The position numbers were made by a program, and so were the translations under genes. This document shows, piece after piece, positions 1 to 9,274 of a stretch of 64,000 nt of DNA (within the stretch, counting starts at the first letter, position 1; the number at the start of each line of letters is the position of its first letter). A model generated the notes under the pieces. That model was not told the origin of the DNA, did no database searches, and worked only from the letters and a program-made list of their open reading frames with translations. Source of the DNA: Raineyella fluvialis (lineage in GTDB: Bacteria; Actinomycetota; Actinomycetes; Propionibacteriales; Propionibacteriaceae); NCBI RefSeq assembly GCF_009646095.1, contig NZ_CP045725.1:1426001-1490000 (forward strand), given 5' to 3'.

Positions 1-94
1 AGCCGAAGGGCGCAGATGAGGCGATGAGCCTCTCGGCTATATGCTGACGCCGGAGTCTGATGACTCCTACTCACTCGGCTTTGGGGGGAAACAC

Positions 95-3025
95 ATGACC
101 GAGGGGGATTCGGCGCGCCGCCGTATCCATATCGAGGGTGAGCCGCAATGGAATGGCGGTCGCCCGTCGGGGCGCTTTGTGCCGGGATCGACTTTTCGCC
201 CGCAGACGCCGCCACAGCGGTCCGGGGCTGAGGATGTGCCATCGATTCTGGCCGAGGAGTCAGGGCGTCAGCTCGACCGTGCAGTCGTGGATGTTCGCCG
301 TCGGGTTGCCACACTGAAGGGTCGCCTCGAGAGCGTCTCGGCGCTCATCCCTGCGCTGGCCGAGGCCACCAGTGCCGCCGACGAGCGCGAGCTCGCCCTG
401 GCGCGGGCCCGCGCAGAGTCGCAGCGTGAGGCCCAGCTGGACTCGGTGATCCGACGATTCGAGGCCGACTCCCGGCGAGGCATGACGGGCGTCGTCGATC
501 TGTCCCGTCGCCTGGCTCCGGGATGGGCATCAGCCATATGCGAGGGCTCCTGGAGCCCCCAGGAGGTCAGCATTCCCGCTGACTTCGTACGGGTCGGGGC
601 CATCCCTCACGAGACCGTGGGTGGCGTGCCGCTCATCGTGCCGATGGTGAACCATCCGGGACTCGTGCTGTCCGGTGCGGCCTCCGCAACGGACAACCTG
701 GCGCTGTCCCTCGCTGCCCGACTGTTCGCCCAGAGCCCTCTGAAGCATGTCGTCCTCGAGGTGTTCGACCCGAAGGTGCGGGGCACTCTGGGGACCTTGA
801 CCGGCTTGCGTGCGGGCCACCCCGGCGCTTTCCCTCCGCCGACCGTGGATGCCTCCTCGTTCGCCGGCCGCCTCGACGCAGTCATGCAGTCCGCAGTGCG
901 CAATGTCGAGCTCTCCCGGCTCGCTGGTGTCTCGAGCCTTACCGACCTGTGGCGGCTTCGTGGAACCCCGGAAGGCACCCTCCACCTCGTGGTCATCCTC
1001 GACTACCCATACGCAGTCGACAGGGCCCTCCAGGAACGACTGCTCAGGATCGCGACCATCGGTGGTCCGTCCGGGACGAGTCTGCTCGTGGTCGTGGATC
1101 CGACCGCGGTCCCGGACCGTGAGGTGATCCCGGACGAACTCATCGGACGTCTGACCCTCGTCGAAGTGGGCGCCGACACGGTACGCGTCCCCGGCTACCC
1201 GTGCGACGGTGTCCCCGATCCGGCCCTGCGCCCCGACTTCGTCGAAGAACTGGTGCGGGGCGTCGGCGCCTCTGCGCGACTCGTGCAGGGCCCTACCATC
1301 CCGCTCGAGAGCCTGATGCCCGACGACGTCGAAGTGCCCTGGGCCCACTCTGCAGAACAGTCGCTCGACGTCGTCGTCGGGCGTACGGGGCGCGAGCCGC
1401 TGACCATCTCCTTGCGCACGGAGAATCCGCCCCATCCCAACATCCTCATCGGTGGCGCCGTCGGGCAGGGTAAGTCGAATCTGGTCCTGGACATCATCTA
1501 CGGGCTCGCGGTGAGGTACTCCCCGCAGGAACTGGAGCTGTACCTGCTCGACTTCAAGCGGGGACTGGAATTCAAGCGCTTCGCTCCCGACCCGGATGGT
1601 CGCCACTGGCTCCCGCACGTCAGGGTTCTCAGCCTCGAATCGAACCAGGCCTTCGGCGTGGCGGTCCTCCGCTCCGTCGATGACGAGATGGAGCGGCGTT
1701 CGCAGCTCTTCAAGCAGGTAGGCGCCAATTCCCTGAACAGCTACCGCACCCTCACGTGTTCGCCTATGCCTCGGCTGTTGCTTGTCGTCGATGAGTTCCA
1801 TGTGCTCTTCGAGGGAGAGGACCGCTACGTCGACCAGGCGGTGGAGCTGATGGACCGTCTGGCCAAGCAGGGCCGTGCCTACGGCATCCACCTCCTGCTG
1901 GCGTCCCAGACGACGTCGGGAGTCCGGGGGCTCGCCATCAAGGGGAACTCGATCTTCGCCCAGTTCCCGCTGCGACTCTCCCTCAAGAACACTGCTGCTG
2001 AGTCCCAGGCGATTCTCAGCGAGGGGAACACGGCTGCAGCTGATCTGAGCTATCGAGGTGAGGTCGTCCTCAATCGCAACTTCGGTAGCGATCCCGAGGG
2101 ATCGAACGTTCGCGGCATGGCGGCGTACGCCGAACCGGACAGGATGGCCGCACTCCAGGCCCGCCTATGGGAACAAGGCCACGGTGAGATGCCGATGGTG
2201 TTCGTGGGACGCGAATATGCGGCCTGGGATTCTTCGCGCGACCACGTTCCTGAGGCGCACGGCCGGGGCCTGTCGATGATGTTGGGGCGCCCGGTCGCGG
2301 TGACGCGTGAGCCGGTTGTGCTGACGGTCGACCAGGATGCCGACCAGACGGTTGCCCTGGTGGGGTCGGACGTCCACGTCGCGGCGGCTGCGGTCAACTC
2401 GTTGGTCCGCTCCGCGATCCCGACCCTGGTGGAGCGTGGAGGGTCCGTGGTGATCCTCGATGGTCTCGAGGAAGGGGCGTGGCTGGATGCCCTGGCCGAG
2501 GATGTCCGGGGGGCCGGGGTGGGGATCACGCGCGTCCCACGGGCCGACATCGCCGGTCACCTCACCGGCACCCTCGGCCCTGCCGCGGAGACCGCGGGTC
2601 GAGGGGATGACCGTCCACCGCTGCTCGTGGTGGGCCTCGGGCTGCAGAGGGCACGGGGCATGGACCAGGCACCCTCGACGTCGGGCTTCGACATTGACTT
2701 CGGTTTCGACGGGGATGCGACGACAGGGCGCGGTGTGCTCAGGAGACTTGCTCGGGAGGGTGCACTCATGGGAGCACATCTGCTGGGCTGGTGGTCCAGC
2801 CTGCGGGCCCTGGAATCGGATCTGGGAATGGCCCACGACGGAGTCGCCCACTACGTGACCGTAGGGCTCGGGCTCGAAGAACTCCGCGCCGTGGCGGGGG
2901 CGATGACGCCGCCGATCGACGGCTCGCCTCGGGTCGGCTGGTTCGATCGCAACGGCGACTCCGGCCTGGTCACAGTGGTGCCCTTCCACCCCGATCAGTT
3001 CCGGATGGAGGACATCGATGGTTGA
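95..3025 (+). CDS. EccC-like FtsK/SpoIIIE ATPase with three tandem ATPase-like domains
   Basis: A 976-residue protein. The N-terminal 170 residues are charged and coiled-coil-like. About 180-370 is a degenerate ATPase-like domain: the P-loop position lacks the Lys, but a hydrophobic strand ending in LDY resembles Walker B. About 430-700 is a complete FtsK/SpoIIIE motor with Walker A GGAVGQGKSN at 453 (Lys460), Walker B LLLVVDEF (Asp566/Glu567) and a LLASQTT sensor strand. The last 250 residues form a third degenerate domain. One active motor among degenerate copies is known from EccC/EssC of type VII secretion. No transmembrane segment is evident. Start chosen at ATG 95 because a GGGGGG ribosome site lies 7 bases upstream; an in-frame ATG at 41 has none. 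It overlaps the next gene by 8 bases. Inference: motor of an unknown translocation system. Confidence 0.85.
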   Translation: MTEGDSARRRIHIEGEPQWNGGRPSGRFVPGSTFRPQTPPQRSGAEDVPSILAEESGRQLDRAVVDVRRRVATLKGRLESVSALIPALAEATSAADERELALARARAESQREAQLDSVIRRFEADSRRGMTGVVDLSRRLAPGWASAICEGSWSPQEVSIPADFVRVGAIPHETVGGVPLIVPMVNHPGLVLSGAASATDNLALSLAARLFAQSPLKHVVLEVFDPKVRGTLGTLTGLRAGHPGAFPPPTVDASSFAGRLDAVMQSAVRNVELSRLAGVSSLTDLWRLRGTPEGTLHLVVILDYPYAVDRALQERLLRIATIGGPSGTSLLVVVDPTAVPDREVIPDELIGRLTLVEVGADTVRVPGYPCDGVPDPALRPDFVEELVRGVGASARLVQGPTIPLESLMPDDVEVPWAHSAEQSLDVVVGRTGREPLTISLRTENPPHPNILIGGAVGQGKSNLVLDIIYGLAVRYSPQELELYLLDFKRGLEFKRFAPDPDGRHWLPHVRVLSLESNQAFGVAVLRSVDDEMERRSQLFKQVGANSLNSYRTLTCSPMPRLLLVVDEFHVLFEGEDRYVDQAVELMDRLAKQGRAYGIHLLLASQTTSGVRGLAIKGNSIFAQFPLRLSLKNTAAESQAILSEGNTAAADLSYRGEVVLNRNFGSDPEGSNVRGMAAYAEPDRMAALQARLWEQGHGEMPMVFVGREYAAWDSSRDHVPEAHGRGLSMMLGRPVAVTREPVVLTVDQDADQTVALVGSDVHVAAAAVNSLVRSAIPTLVERGGSVVILDGLEEGAWLDALAEDVRGAGVGITRVPRADIAGHLTGTLGPAAETAGRGDDRPPLLVVGLGLQRARGMDQAPSTSGFDIDFGFDGDATTGRGVLRRLAREGALMGAHLLGWWSSLRALESDLGMAHDGVAHYVTVGLGLEELRAVAGAMTPPIDGSPRVGWFDRNGDSGLVTVVPFHPDQFRMEDIDG

Positions 3026-3554
3026 GGACCTCACTGCCTACACCCGAGCTATCGCCGGACTTCTTGGGCTTCCCGAGGCGCGTGATCGGGCGGTGGCGGA
3101 CGCCCAGCGGGCGGGCCAGGAACGGATCGACCAGGCCTTGGCAACGCAGCGCCGTCACGCCGAGTCGACGAACAGAGCATCACGTCTCGTCGAGCAGGCA
3201 CAGAGCAGCCTGCGTCGCCTCGAATTGCGGACGGGCGAGGTGGAAGCGTTGGCCGCGGAGGACGTGCCGCGCGACGTGGAGTCGCTTCCTCAGTATCTCG
3301 ATGAGCTGATCCGGGACCTCGAAGCCTCGGAGAAGGCCCAGCAGTGGGTGGAGAACTTCCGTGCTCAGCAGGAGCTCGAGTCGGATCGGCTGGCCGCCCG
3401 GCAGAGCGACTTCCGTCCCGCCAACGCGCCACCGGTCCCGGTCGAGCCGACAGCCCTGGTGCGCCCATCGGTGCCGCCAAGGACTGCCTTGCTCCTCGCA
3501 GCGATCGCGGCCCTGGTGCTGGTCGCGATCACCGTCTTCCTTGTCTTGCAGTAG
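3018..3554 (+). CDS. tail-anchored coiled-coil membrane protein
   Basis: 178 residues, family not recognised. Residues 15-125 are strongly helical and charged, with many Glu, Arg and Gln, consistent with coiled coil. A Pro/Val-rich stretch follows. The protein ends in one hydrophobic helix (about 157-177) at the extreme C-terminus, the layout of a tail-anchored protein with most of its mass in the cytoplasm. It overlaps the FtsK-like gene by 8 bases, so it is probably translationally coupled. Inference: membrane anchor or adaptor for the ATPase. Confidence 0.7.
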   Translation: MVEDLTAYTRAIAGLLGLPEARDRAVADAQRAGQERIDQALATQRRHAESTNRASRLVEQAQSSLRRLELRTGEVEALAAEDVPRDVESLPQYLDELIRDLEASEKAQQWVENFRAQQELESDRLAARQSDFRPANAPPVPVEPTALVRPSVPPRTALLLAAIAALVLVAITVFLVLQ

Positions 3555-3567
3555 GAAAGGTCCCCAC

Positions 3568-4032
3568 GTGGAATCACGCAGACACCTCGTTCCCCGCGAA
3601 TCCTCTCGTCACGGGTCGTCCTTCGAAGTGCCGTCGCAGACGGTGGCTGCCCGGACGACGTCAGCGCACGTGATGAAGAACCGCGAGCAGCGCCGTTCGG
3701 CCGAGTTACTCGAGGCCATTGCCCAGATCGACACCATCACCGACCCGGTGACACAGGCCGAGTTGGCCGGCTGGATCCAAGAGCGGTACGAGGAACGCGG
3801 GGGCGGCACACTGATCGGTCTGTTCGGTCACTGCTACCTGGGGCACCCCTACGTCGACCACCGGATGGACGTCGCGGGCAACATCACCCAGCACTTCAAG
3901 ATGGCGGACGCGGTTCCGGGACCGTTCGCCGCGGCCAGGCCGCTGGCTCGATCGTCGGCCTACCTGTTCATCGAGATCTATGACGACGGCCAGGTCGTAC
4001 CCGTCCGTCCCGACGGTTCAAGCGCAATCTAG
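3568..4032 (+). CDS. hypothetical protein of the FtsK/AAA cluster
   Basis: 154 residues, not recognised. GTG start at 3568 chosen because GGAAAGG lies 7 bases upstream; an ATG at residue 35 (MKNREQ) is an alternative. The N-terminal half is polar and helical. The C-terminal half has a short Gly-rich hydrophobic stretch (GGGTLIGLFGHCYLGHPYVDH) and ends in a beta-rich segment. No signal peptide or clear membrane helix. It lies 13 bases after the preceding gene and 11 before the next, so it belongs to the operon. Confidence 0.65.
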   Translation: MESRRHLVPRESSRHGSSFEVPSQTVAARTTSAHVMKNREQRRSAELLEAIAQIDTITDPVTQAELAGWIQERYEERGGGTLIGLFGHCYLGHPYVDHRMDVAGNITQHFKMADAVPGPFAAARPLARSSAYLFIEIYDDGQVVPVRPDGSSAI

Positions 4033-4043
4033 GAGCAAAAGTC

Positions 4044-5780
4044 ATGTCATCAACTGTCCACGTGGATCTCTCCGGGGTGGAGCGGGCGCTCGATCGGATG
4101 TCCTCGCAGCTCTCCTCGCAGATCGACCAGGTCGACGCATCGGTCGGCGTGGTACGCAGTGACCTCCACCTGACCACGACCGAATTGCGTGAGCTTCGGG
4201 AAGAGTTCGAGGAGTACGTCAGGACGGCACAGCGTACGGCCTCGGTGCAGCAGTCCGAGACGCGCGTCGTCAACCTGAAGGCGGAACTCGACCGCCAGTT
4301 CGGCCACTACGGTGTCGTGCGCCGGACCTCCGTCGGACTCCTGCAGGCATTCGATGTCGGCAACGTTTCGAACGACGCCGTGAAGCAGGTATCCGAGGAG
4401 TTGATGGTCCAGACGCCCCGGTACTGGCTGGCACCGGTGATCGTTGCCCTCGCGGCCTGGTCGCGGGACAACAAGGAGGTGGCGGAGAAGTCGGTCCAGG
4501 AGGCCTACAACCGCGATCCCCGCAAGACGAGCCTGTTCTTCACGCTGGTCCTGCGTCGTCAGGGGCGGATGGATGGGGCCAACCGGTGGCTTAAGCACTA
4601 CCTGGCCTCCCTCGATCCGAGTTCCCCAGGGCGCGAGTTCGCCGTCGTCCTCGAGGCGACCAGCTACAACGCCTTCGGACCCGCCGCGCAAGTCCTGCTG
4701 ACCGAGCAACTGACCACCTGGAGGGCCGATCTGCGCCACAACCAGGAGACAGTGGAGGCACAGATCCGCACTTGGGCCGGGGAACTCGGGCGCCAGCGGG
4801 AGCAACTGACGGATGAGAGCTATCCGACACTCCGTAAGATCTCGCCGGAGTGGGACCGCCTCCAGTGGATGCTCGAGCAGTCGTCGGCGCTTCCGGTGAC
4901 CATCGATACGTACCAGGCCATCGCCACGTCGGATGGCACGATCCCGACGGTGCTCGAGGGCATGCTCGACGACATCCTCGATGGACTCGTCACGGAGTAC
5001 GACGCGGAGGAACTGCCGCTGCGCCGCGACGTCATCTACCACGAGTCGGTGATCGAGGAGCAGGGTGACCTCGACCGCGCCCGTGAGCGTACGGATCTGA
5101 TGCTGAAGGCCACCGACGAGAGCATCGACATCGTGTCGCTCCAGACGATGGCAGCGATCACACCGGAGTTGGTCGGCGTGAGTACGCAGACACAACGCAT
5201 CGCGATCGGCGTCGGGCAGAGCGACTTCCGGACCGCAGTGGGCCGGTACTGCGCCGTGTACCGCGGTCGGGCGGTCGCATCGCTGTCGCTCGTCCTGGAC
5301 GGGCAGCACTCGAACTACGCCGCGACCTACGGATTCGGCGGCGTCACCCTGAGCACGGACACCCCTGAGGCCACGGGCATCATGACCATCCGCTCGGCGT
5401 GGGAATCTGCGTTGACCTCGTACATCGAGCGAGTCTCGTTCAAGAACTCCTGGTACACACGCCCAGTCCTGATCGCTGCGGCGATCGCGCTCGTCGTCGC
5501 TTTCATCAACCCTGTCGCGGGCCTGGTCGCCGCCCTTGTGGGAGGCGGCATCGTGTACTTCCTCGGGGAGAAGGCGAAGGAGAAATGCCGGGCCGCAGTG
5601 GCCGACGTCGAACGGATCCGTGAGACGGCCATCGGAGTGTCGGTCGACCTCTATCGGGACGCGACGGCGGAGTTCGTCGACGCGATGGAGACCTACTCCG
5701 CACTCGACAGTCAGGAGGGCGATCTGCTGAGGCTGATCGACACCTGGCCCACCGCAACCAACGAGATCCAGGAGTCCTGA
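4044..5780 (+). CDS. large coiled-coil protein with C-proximal membrane hairpin
   Basis: 578 residues, family not recognised. Residues 1-90 form a heptad-like helix (SSQLSSQIDQVDAS, ELRELREEFEEY). The middle 400 residues are mostly helical and soluble. Near residues 473-505 are two closely spaced hydrophobic segments (VLIAAAIALVVAF and AGLVAALVGGGIVYFLG) that could form a membrane hairpin. They are followed by a charged helical tail. ATG 4044 is preceded by AGGAG. Second protein of this operon with coiled coil plus membrane anchor. Inference: structural or membrane component working with the two ATPases. Confidence 0.75.
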   Translation: MSSTVHVDLSGVERALDRMSSQLSSQIDQVDASVGVVRSDLHLTTTELRELREEFEEYVRTAQRTASVQQSETRVVNLKAELDRQFGHYGVVRRTSVGLLQAFDVGNVSNDAVKQVSEELMVQTPRYWLAPVIVALAAWSRDNKEVAEKSVQEAYNRDPRKTSLFFTLVLRRQGRMDGANRWLKHYLASLDPSSPGREFAVVLEATSYNAFGPAAQVLLTEQLTTWRADLRHNQETVEAQIRTWAGELGRQREQLTDESYPTLRKISPEWDRLQWMLEQSSALPVTIDTYQAIATSDGTIPTVLEGMLDDILDGLVTEYDAEELPLRRDVIYHESVIEEQGDLDRARERTDLMLKATDESIDIVSLQTMAAITPELVGVSTQTQRIAIGVGQSDFRTAVGRYCAVYRGRAVASLSLVLDGQHSNYAATYGFGGVTLSTDTPEATGIMTIRSAWESALTSYIERVSFKNSWYTRPVLIAAAIALVVAFINPVAGLVAALVGGGIVYFLGEKAKEKCRAAVADVERIRETAIGVSVDLYRDATAEFVDAMETYSALDSQEGDLLRLIDTWPTATNEIQES

Positions 5781-5781
5781 A

Positions 5782-6045
5782 GTGTCCGATAACGCCCGAC
5801 TCGAGCCCGCTGACGGCAATGTGCCCCTGCGGCGTCCCAGCACCCGGCTGCGGCAGTTCACCCCGAGGCCTGAGGCGGCCGAGGAGTCTGACTCGGTGGT
5901 CCTCCAGCGGAACGTGCTTCGACCGAACAATGCCTCGGCGACTGAGCACCAGACCGGTCGTCGTCATGTCGTGGCCGGCGACCTGCCCGACTGGGAACCG
6001 CTCCCGCCGGGGGAGTTGTTCCTGTCGCGCCCGTCCGGTCGATGA
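5782..6045 (+). CDS. small Pro/Arg-rich hypothetical protein
   Basis: 87 residues, GTG start one base after the preceding stop, and an ATGA overlap with the next gene. The sequence is polar and low in hydrophobic residues (LRRPSTRLRQFTPRP; DLPDWEPLPPGELFLSRP), suggesting an intrinsically disordered linker or adaptor. No family recognised. The tight junctions on both sides and conserved frame support it as a real operon member. Confidence 0.55.
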   Translation: MSDNARLEPADGNVPLRRPSTRLRQFTPRPEAAEESDSVVLQRNVLRPNNASATEHQTGRRHVVAGDLPDWEPLPPGELFLSRPSGR

Positions 6046-6641
6046 CCTCCCCGACGTTCAGTGGACCCACGGCGTACGAGACGTGGGTCCACACGTTGCG
6101 GGCGTGGTCGAGCGACCCCACGATCTCGCTGTCCCACCTCCCACCCCTCCAGGACGACACCTACACACCCCAGACCTACGAGCGGCTGATGGTGTACATC
6201 ACTGAGGCGTTGGAGGCAGTGTCGGCGCGCTGGGTGGACCAGTTGGGCCGCGCGCTGTCCACGTGGGGCTCGCCCTTCGATCTGGCGCATGAGCTGATCC
6301 AGCTCCGAGCCGGTCTGGCCCGCCGGGTGCAATTGTCCTCGCATCCATCATTGCCGCCAGGGATCCGGACGGTGCTCCTGGCGGACTCGCGTCGAACGGT
6401 CGAGCGTTACCAACGTGAGCTGGAGGAGGGCGTCCGCGAGGGGCTCTCCCGGGGCCGCTTGCCACGGGCCGACCAGGAGCACGTCCTGCGCGTCGTGGCC
6501 GAGAACTCTTTCGTTCGGGTCCTCGACATGGCGGTCAGCCAGGACGGCTCTCGTCAGACCGTCGCGCCGCTCCCGGTCGTGCAGAGCGATGGGCCTCCTG
6601 TTTCCCGATTCGGCCACCGCCGCCTGCCACCGTCCGTGTGA
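6042..6641 (+). CDS. helical hypothetical protein of the FtsK/AAA cluster
   Basis: 199 residues, predicted largely alpha-helical and soluble, with no signal peptide or membrane helix. A central charged helix (TVERYQRELEEGVREGLSRGRL) is notable. Overlaps the upstream gene by ATGA and precedes the AAA+ ATPase gene by 30 bases. Family not recognised. Position suggests an adaptor for the AAA+ ATPase, but that is inference only. Confidence 0.65.
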   Translation: MTSPTFSGPTAYETWVHTLRAWSSDPTISLSHLPPLQDDTYTPQTYERLMVYITEALEAVSARWVDQLGRALSTWGSPFDLAHELIQLRAGLARRVQLSSHPSLPPGIRTVLLADSRRTVERYQRELEEGVREGLSRGRLPRADQEHVLRVVAENSFVRVLDMAVSQDGSRQTVAPLPVVQSDGPPVSRFGHRRLPPSV

Positions 6642-6671
6642 ATCCCGTTTCTCCCTGAGAAGGAAGCATTC

Positions 6672-8219
6672 GTGCCCGACCTCATCGAAACCCAGCGCAT
6701 CGTCCACAGCTACCTCAGCGCACGCGTGCCACTCGTGGTCATCAGGTCCATCGAGCCGACGCGTGTCATGGACATGCTGCGGGGGTGCGCCTCCGCCCTG
6801 CGATCAATGGCTTATTACGAGCACTCCAGGACCGAAGGACTGAAGGATCTGGTCTCGGGACAGACTGTCGTCGACGACACCTCCCTCGCCTCCGCGCTCG
6901 AGCACGCTCGCGTCACCTTCAAGGCGCGGAACAACGTCAACTTCGTGTTCTCCGACGTCGAGGACCTGGAGCAGGAGAGCTCCACTTCGCGACACCTTGC
7001 CGAGATGGTCCGGTTGGCAGAGTCGCGCAGCGGCTCGATCGTTCTCATCGTTGCGCGACCGGTCTGGAGTGGACTGGCTCGTCTCGGCATGAGCGTGCCT
7101 CTGGATCTTCCTTCCACCGACGAACTGGCCACAACGCTCGGAGGCATCCTCACCGATCATCAGGGAGTGGTGGAGGTGGAATGGGGGCACCGCGAACTGC
7201 GGCAGGCTGCCGAGATCCTCTCCGGCGTGACCGAGATGGAGGCGGTCAACGTCCTGATGACGATGTTGACCAAGCGCAAGCTGCTGAACTCCGACATTCC
7301 GCAGCTTTCCGAGTACAAGGACCGCATCTTCGGTGAGTTGACTGGTATCGAGCGAATCCAGCTCAGAGAGGACTACAGGGTCGGTGGGCTGAAGCAGCTC
7401 CAGCAGTGGCTTGTGGATCGCGAGACCCTGATGAAGGCGGACCTTTCCCAGACCTCACTGCACCCGCCCAAGGGAGTGCTGCTCGTCGGTGTGCCCGGTT
7501 GCGGCAAGTCCTTGTCTGCCAAGGCGATCGCGGCGCAGTGGGGACTGCCTCTCTACAGGCTGGACATGGCGGGGATCCTTGGAATGTACGTCGGACAGTC
7601 GGAATCTCAGCTCCGGGAGGCGCTGGACACCGCTGATCGGGTGGCCCCTTGCGTGTTGTGGGTCGATGAGATCGAGAAGGCTCTCGCCAACGGCGGTGGC
7701 GACTCCGGGACCTCCAAGCGCCTCATCGGGCAGTTCCTCTATTGGCTCCAGGAGTCCCGAGCCAAGGTCTTCATGGTTGCCACGTCCAACGACGTGACGA
7801 CGTTGCCGCCGGAGCTGCTCCGCAAGGGACGCTTCGACGAGATGTTCTTCGTCGATCTGCCCGACCATCATGACCGGGAGGAGATCCTGCAGATGTACTT
7901 CGTCAAGTACCTGAAGACGGATCTCTCACCGGCGCTCGCGACCCAGCTCGTGGCTCAGTCGGAGGGCTTCTCGGGATCGGACATCGAGGCCGTGGTCCAC
8001 GGTATCGCGTCCCGTATGTTCAGCCGTGGGACTGTCCAGCTCCCCTCGGATGAAGAGCTCAGCGACTGGTTCAGCGATGTGGTCCCCTACAGCCGAACCA
8101 ACGCCGAAGACGTGGCGGCATTGCGCGCGTGGGCGCAGGGACGATGCATCCCGGCCGGTACAACCCCCTCGGTGGTGCCTGTCGGTGGCCAGCCGGTGCG
8201 GCGGGTGGTCATCTCATAG
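6672..8219 (+). CDS. Ycf46-like AAA+ ATPase
   Basis: 515 residues. The N-terminal 200 residues form the non-canonical domain seen in Ycf46-type proteins (a P-loop-less fold starting with [15 protein letters not shown]). Residues 265-420 are a classical AAA+ module: Walker A GVPGCGKS at 273-280, pore-loop-like GMYVGQSE, Walker [10 protein letters not shown] (Asp332/Glu333), sensor-1 ATSND and an arginine-finger-like RKGRFDE. A helical lid follows. GTG start follows a GAGAAGGA ribosome site. Last gene of the forward operon. In known AAA+ proteins the module remodels or unfolds proteins. Here it could disassemble or recycle the FtsK-like machine (inference). Confidence 0.85.
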   Translation: MPDLIETQRIVHSYLSARVPLVVIRSIEPTRVMDMLRGCASALRSMAYYEHSRTEGLKDLVSGQTVVDDTSLASALEHARVTFKARNNVNFVFSDVEDLEQESSTSRHLAEMVRLAESRSGSIVLIVARPVWSGLARLGMSVPLDLPSTDELATTLGGILTDHQGVVEVEWGHRELRQAAEILSGVTEMEAVNVLMTMLTKRKLLNSDIPQLSEYKDRIFGELTGIERIQLREDYRVGGLKQLQQWLVDRETLMKADLSQTSLHPPKGVLLVGVPGCGKSLSAKAIAAQWGLPLYRLDMAGILGMYVGQSESQLREALDTADRVAPCVLWVDEIEKALANGGGDSGTSKRLIGQFLYWLQESRAKVFMVATSNDVTTLPPELLRKGRFDEMFFVDLPDHHDREEILQMYFVKYLKTDLSPALATQLVAQSEGFSGSDIEAVVHGIASRMFSRGTVQLPSDEELSDWFSDVVPYSRTNAEDVAALRAWAQGRCIPAGTTPSVVPVGGQPVRRVVIS

Positions 8220-8261
8220 GCGGTGATTCGGTGTCTTCCTACCTCGTTGGTGTCTGCCCAC

Positions 8262-8282
8262 CTCGTTGGGTACGACAACGAG
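8262..8282. terminator. hairpin between convergent operons
   Basis: CTCGTTG (8262-8268) and CAACGAG (8276-8282) form a perfect 7-bp stem with a 7-base loop. It lies in the 76-bp gap between two convergent operons, where a bidirectional terminator is expected. No U-tract on either side, so the call is tentative. Confidence 0.35.
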
Positions 8283-8295
8283 AGCACTGGGCCGC

Positions 8296-8973
8296 TCAAA
8301 CGACCTTCGCCGGCACGTGAGTGAGCCCCAGTCTGCGGGCGATGGCGATGCGATGCCTCCCATTGCCGGGATCAAGAGCGTCCATGCCCGGCTTCCTGTT
8401 CAGGATGATGCGGGAGTCACCGAAGAATCCGGAATACGTGTCGGCGTACGACCTCGTTCCCATCAGACCGAGGCGGGCATCCATGTCTCGAAAGTCGTCC
8501 TGAGTCATGCCTTTGGCGAGGCCGGGCTGGATGACACTGCGGAACGCCTGCCACGCCCATTCGAGGTCCTCCGGGCTGTAGCCCTTGACCCAGTCGAGCT
8601 GCTCATCGGGGGCGATGCCGGCCAGCGGAACCATGTCGATGTCGTCAGGGAACCCGTTCGGGTGGTAGCGGTCCAGCGAGACGTGTGCTGGAGAGGGACG
8701 GGCACCGGTCTGCGGTGAACCACCCACCAGCCGGGCGGCGAAGGCATCGGCCTCCTTGCTGAACTCGTCCAGCAGGTGACTCGCCTCGGCCAAGGCCTTC
8801 CCGGCCGCCTGCAAGGCGACAGCTGCTTGTCGGGCCGAGGGAACGCCCTGCGGGACCCCGGACGATGCACGTGTCGCCGAAAGGGAGGCCCGGGCGATCT
8901 GGCCACGGACCGGCCCCGACGCATCCCCGAGTTGCCGGACGGCTTGCGCCAGGCGCTCCAGGTCGGATGCCAT
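8296..8973 (-). CDS. putative effector: helical N-terminus plus ParB-like C-terminal domain
   Basis: 225 residues. The N-terminal 100 residues form Ala-rich amphipathic helices like those of WXG/LXG-type secreted proteins. After a short linker, the C-terminal 110 residues carry a compact domain ending in DPGNGRHRIAIARRLGLTHVPAKVV. This matches the N-G-R-H-R-I signature of the ParB/sulfiredoxin-like fold, also found in toxin nucleases. Last gene of a reverse operon of three, starting 1 base after the preceding stop. The architecture resembles a secreted polymorphic toxin or effector. No immunity gene is obvious beside it. Function is inferred, not shown. Confidence 0.6.
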   Translation of the reverse strand: MASDLERLAQAVRQLGDASGPVRGQIARASLSATRASSGVPQGVPSARQAAVALQAAGKALAEASHLLDEFSKEADAFAARLVGGSPQTGARPSPAHVSLDRYHPNGFPDDIDMVPLAGIAPDEQLDWVKGYSPEDLEWAWQAFRSVIQPGLAKGMTQDDFRDMDARLGLMGTRSYADTYSGFFGDSRIILNRKPGMDALDPGNGRHRIAIARRLGLTHVPAKVV

Positions 8974-8974
8974 G

Positions 8975-9274
8975 TCAGCCTCTCCTCTCCATCCTCCTGC
9001 GCTCCGCCTCGCTGGCGGCCACCGCCTCCTGCGAGGCCTTACGGGCCGCGGCTGCCGCTTGGTGGAGGTCCTGGACAGCTCCCGAAATCCTGCGCGCGGA
9101 CTCCCTGGTGACGCTGATCATCTTCTTGTCGGCGCCGGTGGCAGTCGTGGCGAGGAGCCGGTCGGCATGGACCGCCAGCGCCGTAATCCCCGACTCGACG
9201 CGCTGGAGATGGCTCGCCAGTTCGGCGGCCTCGCGCGCCACTTGCTCGTACCGTGCCGGATCCGGTACGGGCAT
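8975..9274 (-). CDS. small helical protein, possible secretion partner or chaperone
   Basis: 99 residues, almost wholly helical. A first helix pair (EQVAREAAELASHLQRVESG) and a long Ala/Gln/Glu-rich helix (AVQDLHQAAAAARKASQEAV) suggest a helical hairpin. Size and context match WXG100-like partners, but no W-x-G is present. Overlaps the 86-residue gene (TGATG) and is 1 base from the putative effector gene. Real function unknown. Confidence 0.6.
   Translation of the reverse strand: MPVPDPARYEQVAREAAELASHLQRVESGITALAVHADRLLATTATGADKKMISVTRESARRISGAVQDLHQAAAAARKASQEAVAASEAERRRMERRG

Noticed and set aside
530-1891. 453-residue open frame antisense to the FtsK-like gene
   Set aside because: His/Arg/Gly-rich with no domain, mirror of a well-supported gene; long antisense frames are normal in high-GC DNA.
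4050-5930. 626-residue open frame antisense to the coiled-coil protein gene
   Set aside because: No ribosome site, no family, and the opposite strand holds an operon with proper junctions.
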